This document shows, in pieces, positions 13,040 through 26,780 of a stretch of DNA of 64,000 nt. A program made the translations under genes and the position numbers. Below the pieces are notes generated by a model, which worked only from the letters and a program-made list of their open reading frames with translations, had not been told where the DNA came from and made no database searches. How positions within the stretch are numbered: position 1 is the first letter of the stretch; the number at the start of each line of letters is the position of its first letter. The stretch is from the NCBI RefSeq assembly GCF_050624435.1, contig NW_027459437.1, positions 124,001 through 188,000 of the forward strand, read 5' to 3'. The stretch is from Tenrec ecaudatus. Its lineage: Eukaryota; Chordata; Mammalia; Afrosoricida; Tenrecidae.

Positions 13040-16000
13040 GGGAGCCCTAGCCTGGAGAACTAGGGGTGCACTAGCCTGAAGGCTAGGGGAGCCCTAGCCT
13101 TAGCCTAGGGGAGCCTAAAGCCTAGGGGTGCCCTAGCCTGAAGGCAAGGGGAGCCCTAGCCTTAGCCTAGGGGAGCCTAAAGCCTAGGGGTGCCCTAGCC
13201 TGAAGGCTAGGGGAGCCCTAGCCTTAGCCTAGGGGAGCCTTAGCCTGAAGCCTAGGGGTGCCCTAGCCTGAAGGCTAGGGGAGCCCTAGCCTGAAGCCTA
13301 GGGGTGCCCTAGCCTGAAGGCTAGAGGAGCCCTAGCCTTAGCCTAGGGGAGCCCTAGCCTGAAGCCTAGGGGTGCCCTAGCCTGAAGGCTAGGGGAGCCC
13401 TAGCCTTAGCCTAGGGGAGCCCTAGCCTGAAGCCTAGGGGTGCCCTAGCCTGAAGGCTAGGGGAGCCCTAGCCTTAGCCTAGGGGAGCCCTAGCCTGAAG
13501 CCTAGGGGTGCCCTAGCCTGAAGGCTAGGGGAGCCCTAGCCTTAGCCTAGGGGAGCCCTAGCCTGAAGCCTAGGGGTGCCCTAGCCTGAAGGCTAGGGGA
13601 GCCCTAGCCTTAGCCTAGGGGAGCCCTAGCCTGAAGCCTAGGGGTGCCCTAGCCTGAAGGCTAGGGGAGCCCTAGCCTTAGCCTAGGGGAGCCCTAGCCT
13701 GGAGGCTAGGGGAGCCCTAGCCTTAGCATAGGGGAGCCCTAGCCTAAAGCCTAGGGGTGCCCTAGCCTGGAGGCTAGGGGAGCCCTAGCCTTAGCCTAGG
13801 GGAGCCCTAGCCTAAAGCCTAGGGGTGCCCTATCCTGGAGGCTAGGGGAGCCCTAGCCTTAGCGTAGGGGAGCCCTAGCCTAAAGCCTAGGGGTGCCCTA
13901 GCCTGGAGGCTAGGGGAGCCCTAGCCTTAGCCTAGGGGAGCCCTAGCCTAAAGCCTAGGGGTGCCCTAGCCTGGAGGCTAGGGGAGCCCTAGCCTTAGCC
14001 TAGGGGAGCCCTAGCCTAAAGCCTAGGGGTGCCCTAGCCTGGAGGCTAGGGGAGCCCTAGCCTTAGCCTAGGGGAGCTCTAGCCTAAAGCCTAGGGGTGC
14101 CCTAGCCTGGAGGCTAAGGGAGCCCTAGCCTTAGCCTAGGGGAGCCCTAGCCTAAAGCCTAGGGGTGCCCTAGCCTGGAGGCTAGTGGAGCCCTAGACTT
14201 AGCCTAGGGGAGCCCTAGCCTAAAGCCTAGGGGTGCCCTAGCCTGGAGGCTAGGGGAGCCCTAGCCTTAGCCTAGGGGAGCCCTAGCCTAAAGCCTAGGG
14301 GTGCCCTAGCCTGGAGGCTAGGGGAGCCCTAGCCTTAGCCTAGGGGAGCCCTAGCCTAAAGCCTAGGGGTGCCCTAGCCTGGAGGCTAGGGGAGCCCTAG
14401 CCTTAGCCTAGGGGAGCCCTAGCCTAAAGCCTAGGGGTGCCCTAGCCTGGAGGCTAGGGGAGCCCTAGCCTTAGCCTAGGGGAGCCCTAGCCTAAAGCCT
14501 AGGGGTGCCCTAGCCTGGAGGCTAGGAGAGCCCTAGCCTTAGCCTAGGGGAGCCCTAGCCTAAAGCCTAGGGGTGCCCTACCCTGGAGGCTAGGGGAGCC
14601 CTAGCCTTAGCCTAGGGGAGCCCTAGCCTAAAGCCTAGGGGTGCCCTAGCCTGGAGGCTAGGGGAGCCCTAGACTTAGCCTACGGGAGCCTAAAGCCTAG
14701 GGGTGCCCTAGCCTGGAGGCTAGGGGAGCCCTAGCCTTAGCCTACGGGAGCCTAAAGCCTAGGGGTGCCCTAGCCTGGAGGCTAGGGGAGCCCTAGCCTT
14801 AGCCTAGGGGAGCCTAAAGCCTAGGGGTGCCATAGCCTGGAGGCTAGGGGAGCCCTAGCCTTAGCCTAGGGGATCCTAAAGCCTAGGGGTGCCCTAGCCT
14901 GGATGCTAGGGGAGCCCTAGCCTTAGCCTAGGGGAGCCCAAAGCCTAGGGGTGCCCTAGCCTGGAGGCTAGGGGAGCCATAGCCGTAGCCTAGGGGAGCC
15001 CAAAGCCTAGGGGTGCCCTAGCCTGGAGGCTAGGGGAGCCCTAGCCATAGCCTAGGGGAGCCCAAAGCCTAGGGGTGCCCTAGCCTGGAGGCTCGGGCAG
15101 CCCTAGCCGTAGCCTAGGGGAGCCCAAAGCCTAGGGGTGCCCTAGCCTGGAGGCTCGGGCAGCCCTAGCCTTAGCCTAGGGGAGCCCAAAGCCTAGGGGT
15201 GCCCTAGCCTGGAGGCTCGGGCAGCCCTAGCCTTAGCCTAGGGGAGCCCAAAGCCTAGGGGTGCCCTAGCCTGGAGGCTCGGGCAGCCCTAGCCTTAGCC
15301 TAGGGGAGCCCTAGCCTGAAGCCTAGGGGTGCCCTAGCCTGAAGGCTAGGGGAGCCCTAGCCTTAGCCTAGGGGAGCCCTAGCTTGAAGCCTAGGGGTGC
15401 CCTAGCCTGAAGGCTAGGGGAGCCCTAACCTTAGCCTAGGGGAGCCCTAGCCTGAAGCCTAGGGGTGCCCTAGCCTGAAGGCCAGGGGAGCCCTAGCCTT
15501 AGCCTAGGGGAGCCCTAGCCTAAATCCTAGGGGTGCCCTAGCCTGAAGGCTAGGGGAGCCCTAGCCTTAGCCTAGGGGAGCCTAAAGCCTAGGGGTGCTC
15601 TAGCCTGAAGCCTAGGGGAGCCCTAGCCTTAGCCTAGGGGAGCCTAAAGCCTAGGGGTGCCCTAGCCTGAAGGCTAGGGGAGCCCTAGCCTTACCCTAGG
15701 GGTGCCTAAAGCCTAGGGGTGCCCTAACCTGAAGGCTAGGGGAGCCCTAGCCTTAGCCTAGGGGAGCCTAAAGCCTAGGGGTGCCCTAGCCTGAAGGCTA
15801 GGGGAGCCCTAGCCTTAGCCTAGGGGAGCCTAAAGCCTAGGGGTGCCCTAGCCTGAAGGCTAGGGGAGCCCTAGACTTAGCCTAGGGGAGCCTAAAGCCT
15901 AGGGGTGCCCTAGCCTGAAGGCTAGGGGAGCCCTAGCCTTAGCCTAGGGGAGCCTAAAGCCTAGGGGTGCCCTAGCCTGAAGGCTAGGGGAGCCCTAGCC

Positions 16001-19000
16001 TTAGCCTAGGGGAGCCTAAAGCCTAGGGGTGCCCTAGCCTGAAGGCTAGGGGAGCCCTAGCCTTAGCCTAGGGGAGCCTAAAGCCTAGGGGTGCCCTAGA
16101 CTGAAGGCTAGGGGAGCCCTAGCCTTAGCCTAGGGGAGCCTAAAGCCTAGGGGTGCCCTAGCCTGAAGGCTAGGGGAGCCCTAGCCTTAGCCTAGGGGAG
16201 CCTAAAGCCTAGGGGTGCCCTAGCCTGAAGGCTAGGGGAGCCCTAGCCTTAGCCTAGGGGAGCCTAAAGCCTAGGGGTGCCCTAGCCTGAAGGCTAGGGG
16301 AGCCCTAACCTTAGCCTAGGGAGCATAAAGCCTAGGGGTGCCCTAGCCTGAAGGCTAGGGGAGCCCTAGCCTTAGCCTAGGGGAGCCTAAAGCCTAGGGG
16401 TGCCCTAGCCTGAAGGCTAGGGGAGCCCTAGCGTTAGCCTAGGGGACCCTAAAGCCTAGGGGTGCCCTAGCCTGAAGGCTAGGGGAGCCCTAGACTTAGC
16501 CTAGGGGAGCCTAAAGCCTAGGGGTGCCCTAGCCTGAAGGCTAGGGGAGCCCTAGCCTTAGCCTAGGGGAGCCTAAAGCCTAGGGGTGCCCTAGCCTGAA
16601 GGCTAGGGGAGCCCTAGCCTTAGCCTAGGGGAGCCTAAATCCTAGGGGTGCCCTAGCCTGAAGGCTAGGGGAGCCCTAGCCTTAGCCTAGGGGAGCCTAA
16701 AGCCTAGGGGAGCCCTAGCCTTAGCCTAGGGGAGCCTAAAGCCTAGGGGTGCCCTAGCCTGAAGGCTAGGGGAGCCCTAGCCTTAGCCTAGGGGAGCCCT
16801 AGCCTGAAGCCTAGGGTTGCCCTAGCCTGAAGTCTAGGGGAGCCCTAGCCTTAGCCTAGGTGTGCCCTAGCCTGAAGCCTAGGGGTGCCCTAGCCTGAAG
16901 GCTAGGGGAGCCCTAGCCTTAGCCTAGGGGAGCCCTAGCCTGAAGCCTAGAGGTGCCCTAGCCTGAAGGCTAGGGGAGCCCTAGCCCTAGCCTAGGGGAG
17001 CCCTAGCCTGAAGCGTAAGGGTGCCCTAGCCTGAAGGCTAGGGGAGCCCTAGCCTTAGCCTAGGGGAGCCCTAGCCTGAAGCCTAGGGGTGCCCTAGCCT
17101 AAAGGCTAGGGGAGCCCTAGCCTTAGCCTAGGGGAGCCCTAGCCTGGAGAACTAGGGGTGCACTAGCCTGAAGGCTAGGGGAGCCCTAGCCTTAGCCTAG
17201 GGGAGCCTAAAGCCTAGGGGTGCCCTAGCCTGAAGGCAAGGGGAGCCCTAGCCTTAGCCTAGGGGAGCCTAAAGCCTAGGGGTGCCCTAGCCTGAAGGCT
17301 AGGGGAGCCCTAGCCTTAGCCTAGGGGAGCCTTAGCCTGAAGCCTAGGGGTGCCCTAGCCTGAAGGCTAGGGGAGCCCTAGCCTTAGCCTAGGGGAGCCC
17401 TAGCCTGAAGCCTAGGGGTGCCCTAGCCTGAAGGCTAGGGGAGCCCTAGCCTTAGCCTAGGGGAGCCCTAGCCTGAAGGCTAGGGGAGCCCTAACCTTAG
17501 CTTAGGGGAGCCCTTGCCTGAAGCCTAGGGGTGCCCTAGCCTGAAGGCTAGGGGAGCCCTAGCCTTAGCCTAGGGGAGCCCTAGCCTGAAGCCTAGGGGT
17601 GCCCTAGCCTGAAGGCTAGGGGAGCCCTAGCCTTAGCCTAGGGGAGCCCTAGCCTGAAGCCTAGGGGTGCCCTAGCCTGAAGGCTAGGGGAGCCCTAGCC
17701 TTAGCCTAGGGGAGCCCTAGCCTGAAGCCTAGGGGTGCCCTAGCCTGAAGGCTAGGGGAGCCCTAGCCTTAGCCTAGGGGAGCCCTAGCCTGAAGCCTAG
17801 GGCTGCCCTAGCCTGAAGGCTAGGGGAGCCCTAGCCTTAGCCTAGGCGAGCCCTAGCCTGAAGCCTAGGGGTGCCCTAGCCTGAAGGCTAGGGGAGCCCT
17901 AACCTTAGCCTAGGGGAGCCCTAGCCTGAAGCCTAGGGGTGCCCTAGCCTGAAGGCTAGGGGAGCCCTAGCCTTAGCCTAGGGGAGCCCTAGCCTGAAGC
18001 CTAGGGGTGCCTTAGCCTGAAGGCTAGGGGAGCCCTAGCCTTAGCTTAGGGGAGCCCTAGCCTGAAGCCTAGGGGTGCCCTAGCCTGAAGGCTAGTGGAG
18101 CCCTAGCCTTAGCCTAGGGGAGCCCTAGCCTGAAGCCTAGGGATGCCCTAGCCTGAAGGCTAGGGGAGCCCTAGCCTTAGCCTAGGGGAGCCCTAGCCTG
18201 AAGCCAAGGGGTGCCCTAGCCTGAAGGCTAGGGGAGCCCTAGCCTTAGCCTAGGGGAGCCTGAAGCCTAGGGGTGCCCTAGCCTGAAGGCTAGGGGAGCC
18301 CTAGCCTTAGCCTAGGGGAGCCCTAGCCTGAAGCCTAGGGGTGCCCTAGCCTGAAGGCTAGGGGAGCCCTAGCCTTAGCCTAGGGGAGCCCTAGCCTGAA
18401 GCCTAGGGGTGTCCTAGCCTGAAGGCTAGGGGAGCCCTAGCCTTAGCCTAGGGGAACCCTAGCCTGAAGCCTAGGGGTGTCCTAGCCTGAAGGCTAGGGG
18501 AGCCCTAGCCTTAGCCTAGGGGAGCCCTAGCCTGAAGCCTAGGGGTGCCCTAGCCTGAAAGCTAGGGGAGCCCTAGCCTTAGCCTAGGGGAGCCCTAGCC
18601 TGAAGCCTAGGGGTGCCCTAGCCTGAAGGCTAGGGGAGCCCTAGCCTTAGCCTAGGGGAGCCCTAGCCTGAAGCCTAGGGGTGCCCTAGCCTGAAGGCTA
18701 GGGGAGCCCTAGCCTTAGCCTAGGGGAGCCCTAGCCTGAAGGCTAGGGGAGCCCTAGCCTTAGCCTAGGGGAGCCCTAGCCTAAAGCCTAGGGGTGCCCT
18801 AGCCTGAAGGCTAGGGGAGCCCTAGCCTTAGCCTAGGGGTGCCCTAGCCTAAAGCCTAGGGGTGCCCTAGCCTGAAGGCTAGGGGAGCCCTAGCCTTAGC
18901 CTAGGGTAGCCTAAAGCCTAGGGGTGCCCTAGCCTGAAGGCTAGGGGAGCCCTAGCCTTAGCCTAGGGGAGCCTAAAGCCTAAGGGTGCCCTAGCCTGAA

Positions 19001-22000
19001 GGCTAGGGGAGCCCTAGCCTTAGCCTAGGGGAGCCTAAAGCCTAGGGGTACCCTAGCCTGAAGGCTAGGGGAGCCCTAGCCTTAGCCTAGGGGAGCCTAA
19101 AGCCTATGGGTGCCCTAGCCTGAAGGCTAGGGATGCCCTAGCCTTAGCCTAGGGGAGCCTAAAGCCTAGGGGTGCCCTAGCCTGAAGGCTAGGGGAGCCC
19201 TAGCCTTAGCCTAGGGGAGCCCTAGCCTAAAGCCTAGGGGTGCCCTAGCCTGAAGGCTAGGGGAGCCCTAGCCTTAGCCTAGGGGAGCCTAAAGCCTAGG
19301 GGTGCCCTAGCCTGAAGGCTAGGGGAGCCCTAGCCTTAGCCTAGGGGAGCCCTAGCCTAAACCTAGGGGTGCCGTAGCCTGAAGGATAGGGGAGCCCTAG
19401 CCTTAGCCTAGGGGAGCCTAAGCCTAGGGGTGCCCTAGCCTGAAGGCTAGGGGAGCCCTAGCCTTAGCCTAGGGGAGCCCTAGCCTAAAGCCTAGGGGTG
19501 CCCTAGCCTGAAGGCTAGGGGAGCCCTAGCCTTAGCCTAGGGGAGCCTAAAGCCTAGGGGTGCCCTAGCCTGAAGGCTAGGGGAGCCCTAGCCTTAGCCT
19601 AGGGGAGCCCTAGCCTAAAGCCCAGGGGTGCCCTAGCCTGAATGCTAGGGGAGCCCTAGCCTTAGCCTATGGGAGCCTAAAGCCTAGGGTTGCCCTAGCC
19701 TGAAGGCTAGGGGAGACCTAGCCTTAGCCTAGGGGAGCCCTAGCCTAAAGCCTAGGGGTGCCCTAGCCTGAAGGCTAGGGGAGCCCTAGCCTTAGCCTAG
19801 GGGAGCCTAAAGCCTAGGGGTGCCCTAGCCTGAAGGCTAGGGGAGCCCTAGCCTTAGCCTAGGAGAGCCTAAAGCCTAGGGGTGCCCTAGCCTGAAGGCT
19901 AGGGGAGCCCTAGCCTTAGCCTAGGGGAGCCTAAAGCCTAGGGGTGCCCTAGCCTGAAGGGTAGGGGAGCCCTAGCCTTAGCCTAGGGGAGCCTAAAGCC
20001 TAGGGGTGCCCTAGCCTGAAGGCTAGGGGAGCCCTAGCCTTAGCCTAGGGGAGCCTAAAGCCTAGGGGTGCCCTAGCCTGAAGGCTAGGGGAGCCCTAGC
20101 CTTAGCCTAGGGGAGCCTAAAGCCTAGGGGTGCCCTAGCCTGAAGGCTAGGGGAGCCCTAGCCTTAGCCTAGGGGAGCCTAAAGCCTAGGGGTGCCCTAG
20201 CCTGAAGGTTAGGGGAGCCCTAGCCGTAGCCTAGGGGAGCCTAAAGCCTAGGGGTGCCCTAGCCTGAAGGCTAGGGGAGCCCTAGCCTTAGCCTAGGGGA
20301 GCCTAAAGCCTAGGGGTGCCCTAGCCTGAAGGCAAGGGGAGCCCTAGCCTTAGCCTAGGGGAGCCTAAAGCCTAGGGGTGCCCTAGCCTGAAGGCTAGGG
20401 GAGCCCTAGCCTTAGCCTAGGGGAGCCTAAAGCCTAGGGGTGCCCTAGCCTGAAGGCTAGGGGAGCCCTAGCCTTAGCCTAGGGGAGCCTAAAGCCTAGG
20501 GGTGCCCTAGCCTGAAGGCTAGGGGAGCCCTAGCCTTAGCCTAGGGGAGCCTAAAGCCTAGGGGTGCCCTAGCCTGAAGGCTAGGGGAGCCCTAGCCTTA
20601 GCCTAGGGGAGCCCTAGCCTGAAGCCTAGGGGTGCCCTAGCCTGAAGGCTAGGGGAGCCCTAGCCTTAGCCTAGGGGAGCCCTAGCCTGAAGCCTAGGGG
20701 TGCCCTAGCCTGAAGGCTAGGGGAGCCCTAGCCTTAGCCTAGTGGAGCCCTAGCCTGAAGCCTAGGGGTGCCCTAGCCTGAAGGCTAGGGGAGCCCTAAC
20801 CTTAGCCTAGGGGAGCCCTAGCCTGAAGCCTAGGGGTGCCCTAGCCTGAAGGCTAGGGGAGCCCTAGCCTTAGCCTAGGGGAGCACTAGCCTGAAGCCTA
20901 GGGGTGCCCTAGCCTGAAGGCTAGGGGAGCCCTAGCCTTAGCCTAGGGGAGCCCTAGCCTTAGCCTAGGGGAGCCCTAGCCTTAGCCTAGGGGAGCCCTA
21001 GCCTGAAGCCTAGGGGTGCCCTAGCCTGAAGGCTAGGGGAGCCCTAGCCTTAGCCTAGGGGAGCCCTAGCCTAAATCCTAGGGGTGCCCTAGCCTGAAGG
21101 CTAGGGGAGCCCTAGCCTTAGCCTAGGGGAGCCTAAAGCCTAGGGGTGCCCTAGTCTTAAGGCTAGGGGAGCCCTAGCCTTAGCCTAGGGGAGCCTAAAG
21201 CCTAGGGGTGCCCTAGCCTGAAGGCTAGGGGAGCCCTAGCCTTAGCCTAGGGGTGCCTAAAGCCTAGGGGTGCCCTAGCCTGAAGGCTAGGGGAGCCCTA
21301 GCCTTAGCCTAGGGGAGCCTAAAGCCTTGGGGTGCCCTAGCCTGAAGGCTAGGGGAGCCCTAGCCTTAGCCTAGGGGAGCCTAAAGCCTAGGGGTGCCCT
21401 AGCCTGAAGGCTAGGGGAGCCCTAGACTTAGCCTAGGTGAGCCTAAAGCCTAGGGGTGCCCTAGCCTGAAGGCTAGGGGAGCCCTAGCCTTAGCCTAGGG
21501 GAGCCTAAAGCCTAGGGGTGCCCTAGCCTGAAGGCTAGGGGAGCCCTAGCCTTAGCCTAGGGGAGCCTAAAGCCTAGGGGTGCCCTAGCCTGAAGGTTAG
21601 GGGAGCCCTAGCCGTAGCCTAGGGGAGCCTAAAGCCTAGGGGTGCCCTAGCCTGAAGGCTAGGGGAGCCCTAGCCTTAGCCTAGGGGAGCCTAAAGCCTA
21701 GGGGTGCCCTAGCCTGAAGGCTAGGGGAGCCCTAGCCTTAGCCTAGGGGAGCCTAAAGCCTAGGGGTGCCCTAGCCTGAAGGCTAGGGGAGCCCTAGCCT
21801 TAGCCTAGGGTGCCTAAAGCCTAGGGGTGCCCTAGCCTGAAGGCTAGGGGAGCCCTAGCCTTAGCCTAGGGGAGCCTAAAGCCTAGGGGTGCCCTAGCCT
21901 GAAGGCTAGGGGAGCCCTAGCCTTAGCCTAGGGGAGCCTAAAGCCTAGGGGTGCCCTAGCCTGAAGGCTAGGGGAGCCCTAGACTTAGCCTAGGGGAGCC

Positions 22001-25000
22001 TAAAGCCTAGGGGTGCCCTAGCCTGAAGGCTAGGGGAGCCCTAGCCTTAGCCTAGGGGAGCCTAAAGCCTAGGGGTGCCCTAGCCTGAAGGCTAGGGGAG
22101 CCCTAGCCTTAGCCTAGGGGAGCCTAAAGCCTAGGGGTGCCCTAGCCTGAAGGCTAGGGGAGCCCTAGCCTTAGCCTAGGGGAGCCTAAAGCCTAGGGGT
22201 GCCCTAGCCTGAAGGCTAGGGGAGCCCTAGCCTTAGCCTAGGGGAGCCTAAAGCCTAGGGGTGCCCTAGCCTGAAGGCTAGGGGAGCCCTAGCCTTAGCC
22301 TAGGGGAGCCCTAGCCTGAAGCCTAGGGGTGCCCTAGCTTGAAGGCTAGGGGAGCCCTAGCCTTAGCCTAGGGGTGCCCTAGCCTGAAGCCTAGGGGTGC
22401 CCTAGCCTGAAGGCTAGGGGAGCCCTAGCCTTAGCCTAGGGGAGCCCTAGCCTGAAGCCTAGGGGTGCCCTAGCCTGAAGGCTAGGGGAGCCCTAGCCCT
22501 AGCCTAGGGGAGCCCTAGCCTGAAGCCTAAGGGTGCCCTAGCCTGAAGGCTAGGGGAGCCCTAGCCTTAGCCTAGGGGAGCCCTAGCCTGAAGCCTAGGG
22601 GTGCCCTAGCCTGAAGGCTAGGGGAGCCCTAGCCTTAGCCTAGGGGAGCCCTAGCCTGGAGAACTAGGGGTGCACTAGCCTGAAGGCTAGGGGAGCCCTA
22701 GCCTTAGCCTAGGGGAGCCTAAAGCCTAGGGGTGCCCTAGCCTGAAGGCAAGGGGAGCCCTAGCCTTAGCCTAGGGGAGCCTAAAGCCTAGGGGTGCCCT
22801 AGCCTGAAGGCTAGGGGAGCCCTAGCCTTAGCCTAGGGGAGCCTTAGCCTGAAGCCTAGGGGTGCCCTAGCCTGAAGGCTAGGGGAGCCCTAGCCTTAGC
22901 CTAGGGGAGCCCTAGCCTGAAGCCTAGGGGTGCCCTAGCCTGAAGGCTAGAGGAGCCCTAGCCTTAGCCTAGGGGAGCCCTAGCCTGAAGCCTAGGGGTG
23001 CCCTAGCCTGAAGGCTAGGGGAGCCCTAGCCTTAGCCTAGGGGAGCCCTAGCCTGAAGCCTAGGGGTGCCCTAGCCTGAAGGCTAGGGGAGCCCTAGCCT
23101 TAGCCTAGGGGAGCCCTAGCCTGAAGCCTAGGGGTGCCCTAGCCTGAAGGCTAGGGGACCCCTAGCCTTAGCCTAGGGGAGCCCTAGCCTGAAGCCTAGG
23201 GGTGCCCTAGCCTGAAGGCTAGGGGAGCCCTAGCCTTAGCCTAGGGGAGCCCTAGCCTGAAGCCTAGGGGTGCCCTAGCCTGAAGGCTAGGGGAGCCCTA
23301 CCCTTAGCCTAGGGGAGCCCTAGCCTGGGGGCTAGGGGAGCCCTAGCCTTAGCATAGGGGAGCCCTAGCCTAAAGCCTAGGGGTGCCCTAGCCTGGAGGC
23401 TAGGGGAGCCCTAGCCTTAGCCTAGGGGAGCCCTAGCCTAAAGCCTAGGGGTGCCCTATCCTGGAGGCTAGGGGAGCCCTAGCCTTAGCGTAGGGGAGCC
23501 CTAGCCTAAAGCCTAGGGGTGCCCTAGCCTGGAGGCTAGGGGAGCCCTAGCCTTAGCCTAGGGGAGCCCTAGCCTAAAGCCTAGGGGTGCCCTAGCCTGG
23601 AGGCTAGGGGAGCCCTAGCCTTAGCCTAGGGGAGCCCTAGCCTAAAGCCTAGGGGTGCCCTAGCCTGGAGGCTAGGGGAGCCCTAGCCTTAGCCTAGGGG
23701 AGCCCTAGCCTAAAGCCTAGGGGTGCCCTAGCCTGGAGGCTAAGGGAGCCCTAGCCTTAGCTTAGGGGAGCCCTAGCCTAAAGCCTAGGGGTGCCCTAGC
23801 CTGGAGGCTAGTGGAGCCCTAGACTTGGCCTAGGGGAGCCCTAGCCTAAAGCCTAGGGCTGCCCTAGCCTGGAGGCTAGGGGAGCCCTAGCCTTAGCCTA
23901 GGGGAGCCCTAGCCTAAAGCCTAGGGGTGCCCTAGCCTGGAGGCTAGGTGAGCCCTAGCCTTAGCCTAGGGGAGCCCTAGCCTAAAGCCTAGGGGTGCCC
24001 TAGCCTGGAGGCTAGGGGAGCCCTAGCCTTAGCCTAGGGGAGCCCTAGCCTAAAGCCTAGGGGTGCCCTAGCCTGGAGGCTAGCGGAGCCCTAGCCTTAG
24101 CCTAGGGGAGCCCTAGCCTAAAGCCTAGGGGTGCCCTAGCCTGGAGGCTAGGAGAGCCCTAGCCTTAGCCTAGGGGAGCCCTAGCCTAAAGCCTAGGGGT
24201 GCCCTAGCCTGGAGGCTAGGGGAGCCCTAGCCTTAGCCTAGGGGAGCCTTAGCCTAAAGCCTAGGGGTGCCCTAGCCTGGAGGCTAGGGGAGCCCTAGAC
24301 TTAGCCTACGGGAGCCTAAAGCCTAGGGGTGCCCTAGCCTGGAGGCTAGGGGAGCCCTAGCCTTAGCCTAAGGGAGCCTAAAGCCTAGGGGTGCCCTAGC
24401 CTGGAGGCTAGGGGAGCCCTAGCCTTAGTCTAGGGGAGCCTAAAGCCTAGGGGTGCCATAGCCTGGAGGCTAGGGGAGCCCTAGCCTTAGCCTAGGGGAG
24501 CCTAAAGCCTAGGGGTGCCCTAGCCTGGAGGCTAGGGGAGCCCTAGACTTAGCCTAGGGGAGCCCAAAGCCTAGGGGTGCCCTAGCCTGGAGGCTAGGGG
24601 AGCCCTAGCCGTAGCCTAGGGGAGCCCAAAGCCTAGGGGTGCCCTAGCCTGGAGGCTAGGGGAGCCCTAGCCATAGCCTAGGGGAGCCCAAAGCCTAGGG
24701 GTGCCCTAGCCTGGAGGCTCGGGCAGCCCTAGCCGTAGCCTAGGGGAGCCCAAAGCCTAGGGGTGCCCTAGCCTGGAGGCTCGGGCAGCCCTAGCCTTAG
24801 CCTAGGGGAGCCCAAAGCCTAGGGGTGCCCTAGCCTGGAGGCTCGGGCAGCCCTAGCCTTAGCCTAGGGGAGCCCAAAGCCTAGGGGTGCCCTAGCCTGG
24901 AGGCTCGGGCAGCCCTAGCCTTAGCCTAGGGGAGCCCTAGCCTGAAGCCTAGGGGTGCCCTAGCCTGAAGACTAGGGGAGCCCTAGCCTTAGCCTAGGGG

Positions 25001-26780
25001 AGCCCTAGCCTGAAGCCTAGGGGTGCCCTAGCCTGAAGGCTAGGGGAGCCCTAACCTTAGCCTAGGGGAGCCCTAGCCTGAAGCCTAGGGGTGCCCTAGC
25101 CTGAAGGCTAGGGGAGCCCTAGCCTTAGCCTAGGGGAGCCCTAGCCTAAATCCTAGGGGTGCCCTAGCCTGAAGGCTAGGGGAGCCCTAGCCTTAGCCTA
25201 GGGGAGCCTAAAGCCTAGGGGTGCTCTAGCCTGAAGCCTAGGGGAGCCCTAGCCTTAGCCTAGGGGAGCCTAAAGCCTAGGGGTGCCCTAGCCTGAAGGC
25301 TAGGGGAGCCCTAGCCTTACCCTAGGGGTGCCTAAAGCCTAGGGGTGCCCTAACCTGAAGGCTAGGGGAGCCCTAGCCTTAGCCTAGGGGAGCCTAAAGC
25401 CTAGGGGTGCCCTAGCCTGAAGGCTAGGGGAGCCCTAGCCTTAGCCTAGGGGAGCCTAAAGCCTAGGGGTGCCCTAGCCTGAAGGCTAGGGGAGCCCTAG
25501 ACTTAGCCTAGGGGAGCCTAAAGCCTAGGGGTGCCCTAGCCTGAAGGCTAGGGGAGCCCTAGCCTTAGCCTAGGGGAGCCTAAAGCCTAGGGGTGCCCTA
25601 GCCTGAAGGCTAGGGGAGCCCTAGCCTTAGCCTAGGGGAGCCTAAAGCCTAGGGGTGCCCTAGCCTGAAGGCTAGGGGAGCCCTAGCCTTAGCCTAGGGG
25701 AGCCTAAAGCCTAGGGGTGCCCTAGCCTGAAGGCTAGGGGAGCCCTAGCCTTAGCCTAGGGGAGCCTAAAGCCTAGGGGTGCCCTAGCCTGAAGGCTAGG
25801 GGAGCCCTAGCCTTAGCCTAGGGGAGCCTAAAGCCTAGGGGTGCCCTAGCCTGAAGGCTAGGGGAGCCCTAGCCTTAGTCTAGGGGAGCTTAAAGCCTAG
25901 GGGTGCCCTAGCCTGAAGGCTAGGGGAGCCCTAGCCTTAGCCTAGGGAGCATAAAGCCTAGGGGTGCCCTAGCCTGAAGGCTAGGGGAGCCCTAGCCTTA
26001 GCCTAGGGGAGCCTAAAGCCTAGGGGTGCCCTAGCCTGAAGGCTAGGGGAGCCCTAGCGTTAGCCTAGGGGAGCCTAAAGCCTAGGGGTGCCCTAGCCTG
26101 AAGGCTAGGGGAGCCCTAGACTTAGCCTAGGGGAGCCTAAAGCCTAGGGGTGCCCTAGCCTGAAGGCTAGGGGAGCCCTAGCCTTAGCCTAGGGGAGCCT
26201 AAAGCCTAGGGGTGCCCTAGCCTGAAGGCTAGGGGAGCCCTAGCCTTAGCCTAGGGGAGCCTAAATCCTAGGGGTGCCCTAGCCTGAAGGCTAGGGGAGC
26301 CCTAGCCTTAGCCTAAGGGAGCCTAAAGCCTAGGGGAGCCCTAGCCTTAGCCTAGGGGAGCCTAAAGCCTAGGGGTGCCCTAGCCTGAAGGCTAGGGGAG
26401 CCCTAGCCTTAGCCTAGGGGAGCCCTAGTCTGAAGCCTAGGGTTGCCCTAGCCTGAAGTCTAGGGGAGCCCTAGCCTTAGCCTAGGTGTGCCCTAGCCTG
26501 AAGCCTAGGGGTGCCCTAGCCTGAAGGCTAGGGGAGCCCTAGCCTTAGCCTAGGGGAGCCCTAGCCTGAAGCCTAGGGGTGCCCTAGCCTGAAGGCTAGG
26601 GGAGCCCTAGCCCTAGCCTAGGGGAGCCCTAGCCTGAAGCCTACGGGTGCCCTAGCCTGAAGGCTAGGGGAGCCCTAGCCTTAGCCTAGGGGAGCCCTAG
26701 CCTGAAGCCTAGGGGTGCCCTAGCCTGAAGGCTAGGGGAGCCCTAGCCTTAGCCTAGGGGAGCCCTAGCCTGGAGAACTA
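13040..26780. repeat. Higher-order repeat of the satellite, period about 9.6 kb
   Basis: An unusual subunit CCTGGAGAAC followed by TAGGGGTGCAC occurs only at 13051, 17143, 22655 and 26769. Spacings are 13051 to 22655 (9604 bp) and 17143 to 26769 (9626 bp). A block with GCTCGGGCAG starts at 15091 and again at 24717, also 9626 bp apart. The order of monomer types also repeats: 68-bp TGAA type, 62-bp AAAGCC type, 68-bp TGAA type, 68-bp TGGA type, then 62-bp CCCAAAGCC type ending near 15300, 24930 and 33383. The last superunit lacks the counterpart of roughly 17.5-23 kb and carries a greatly lengthened terminal block. Confidence 0.85.
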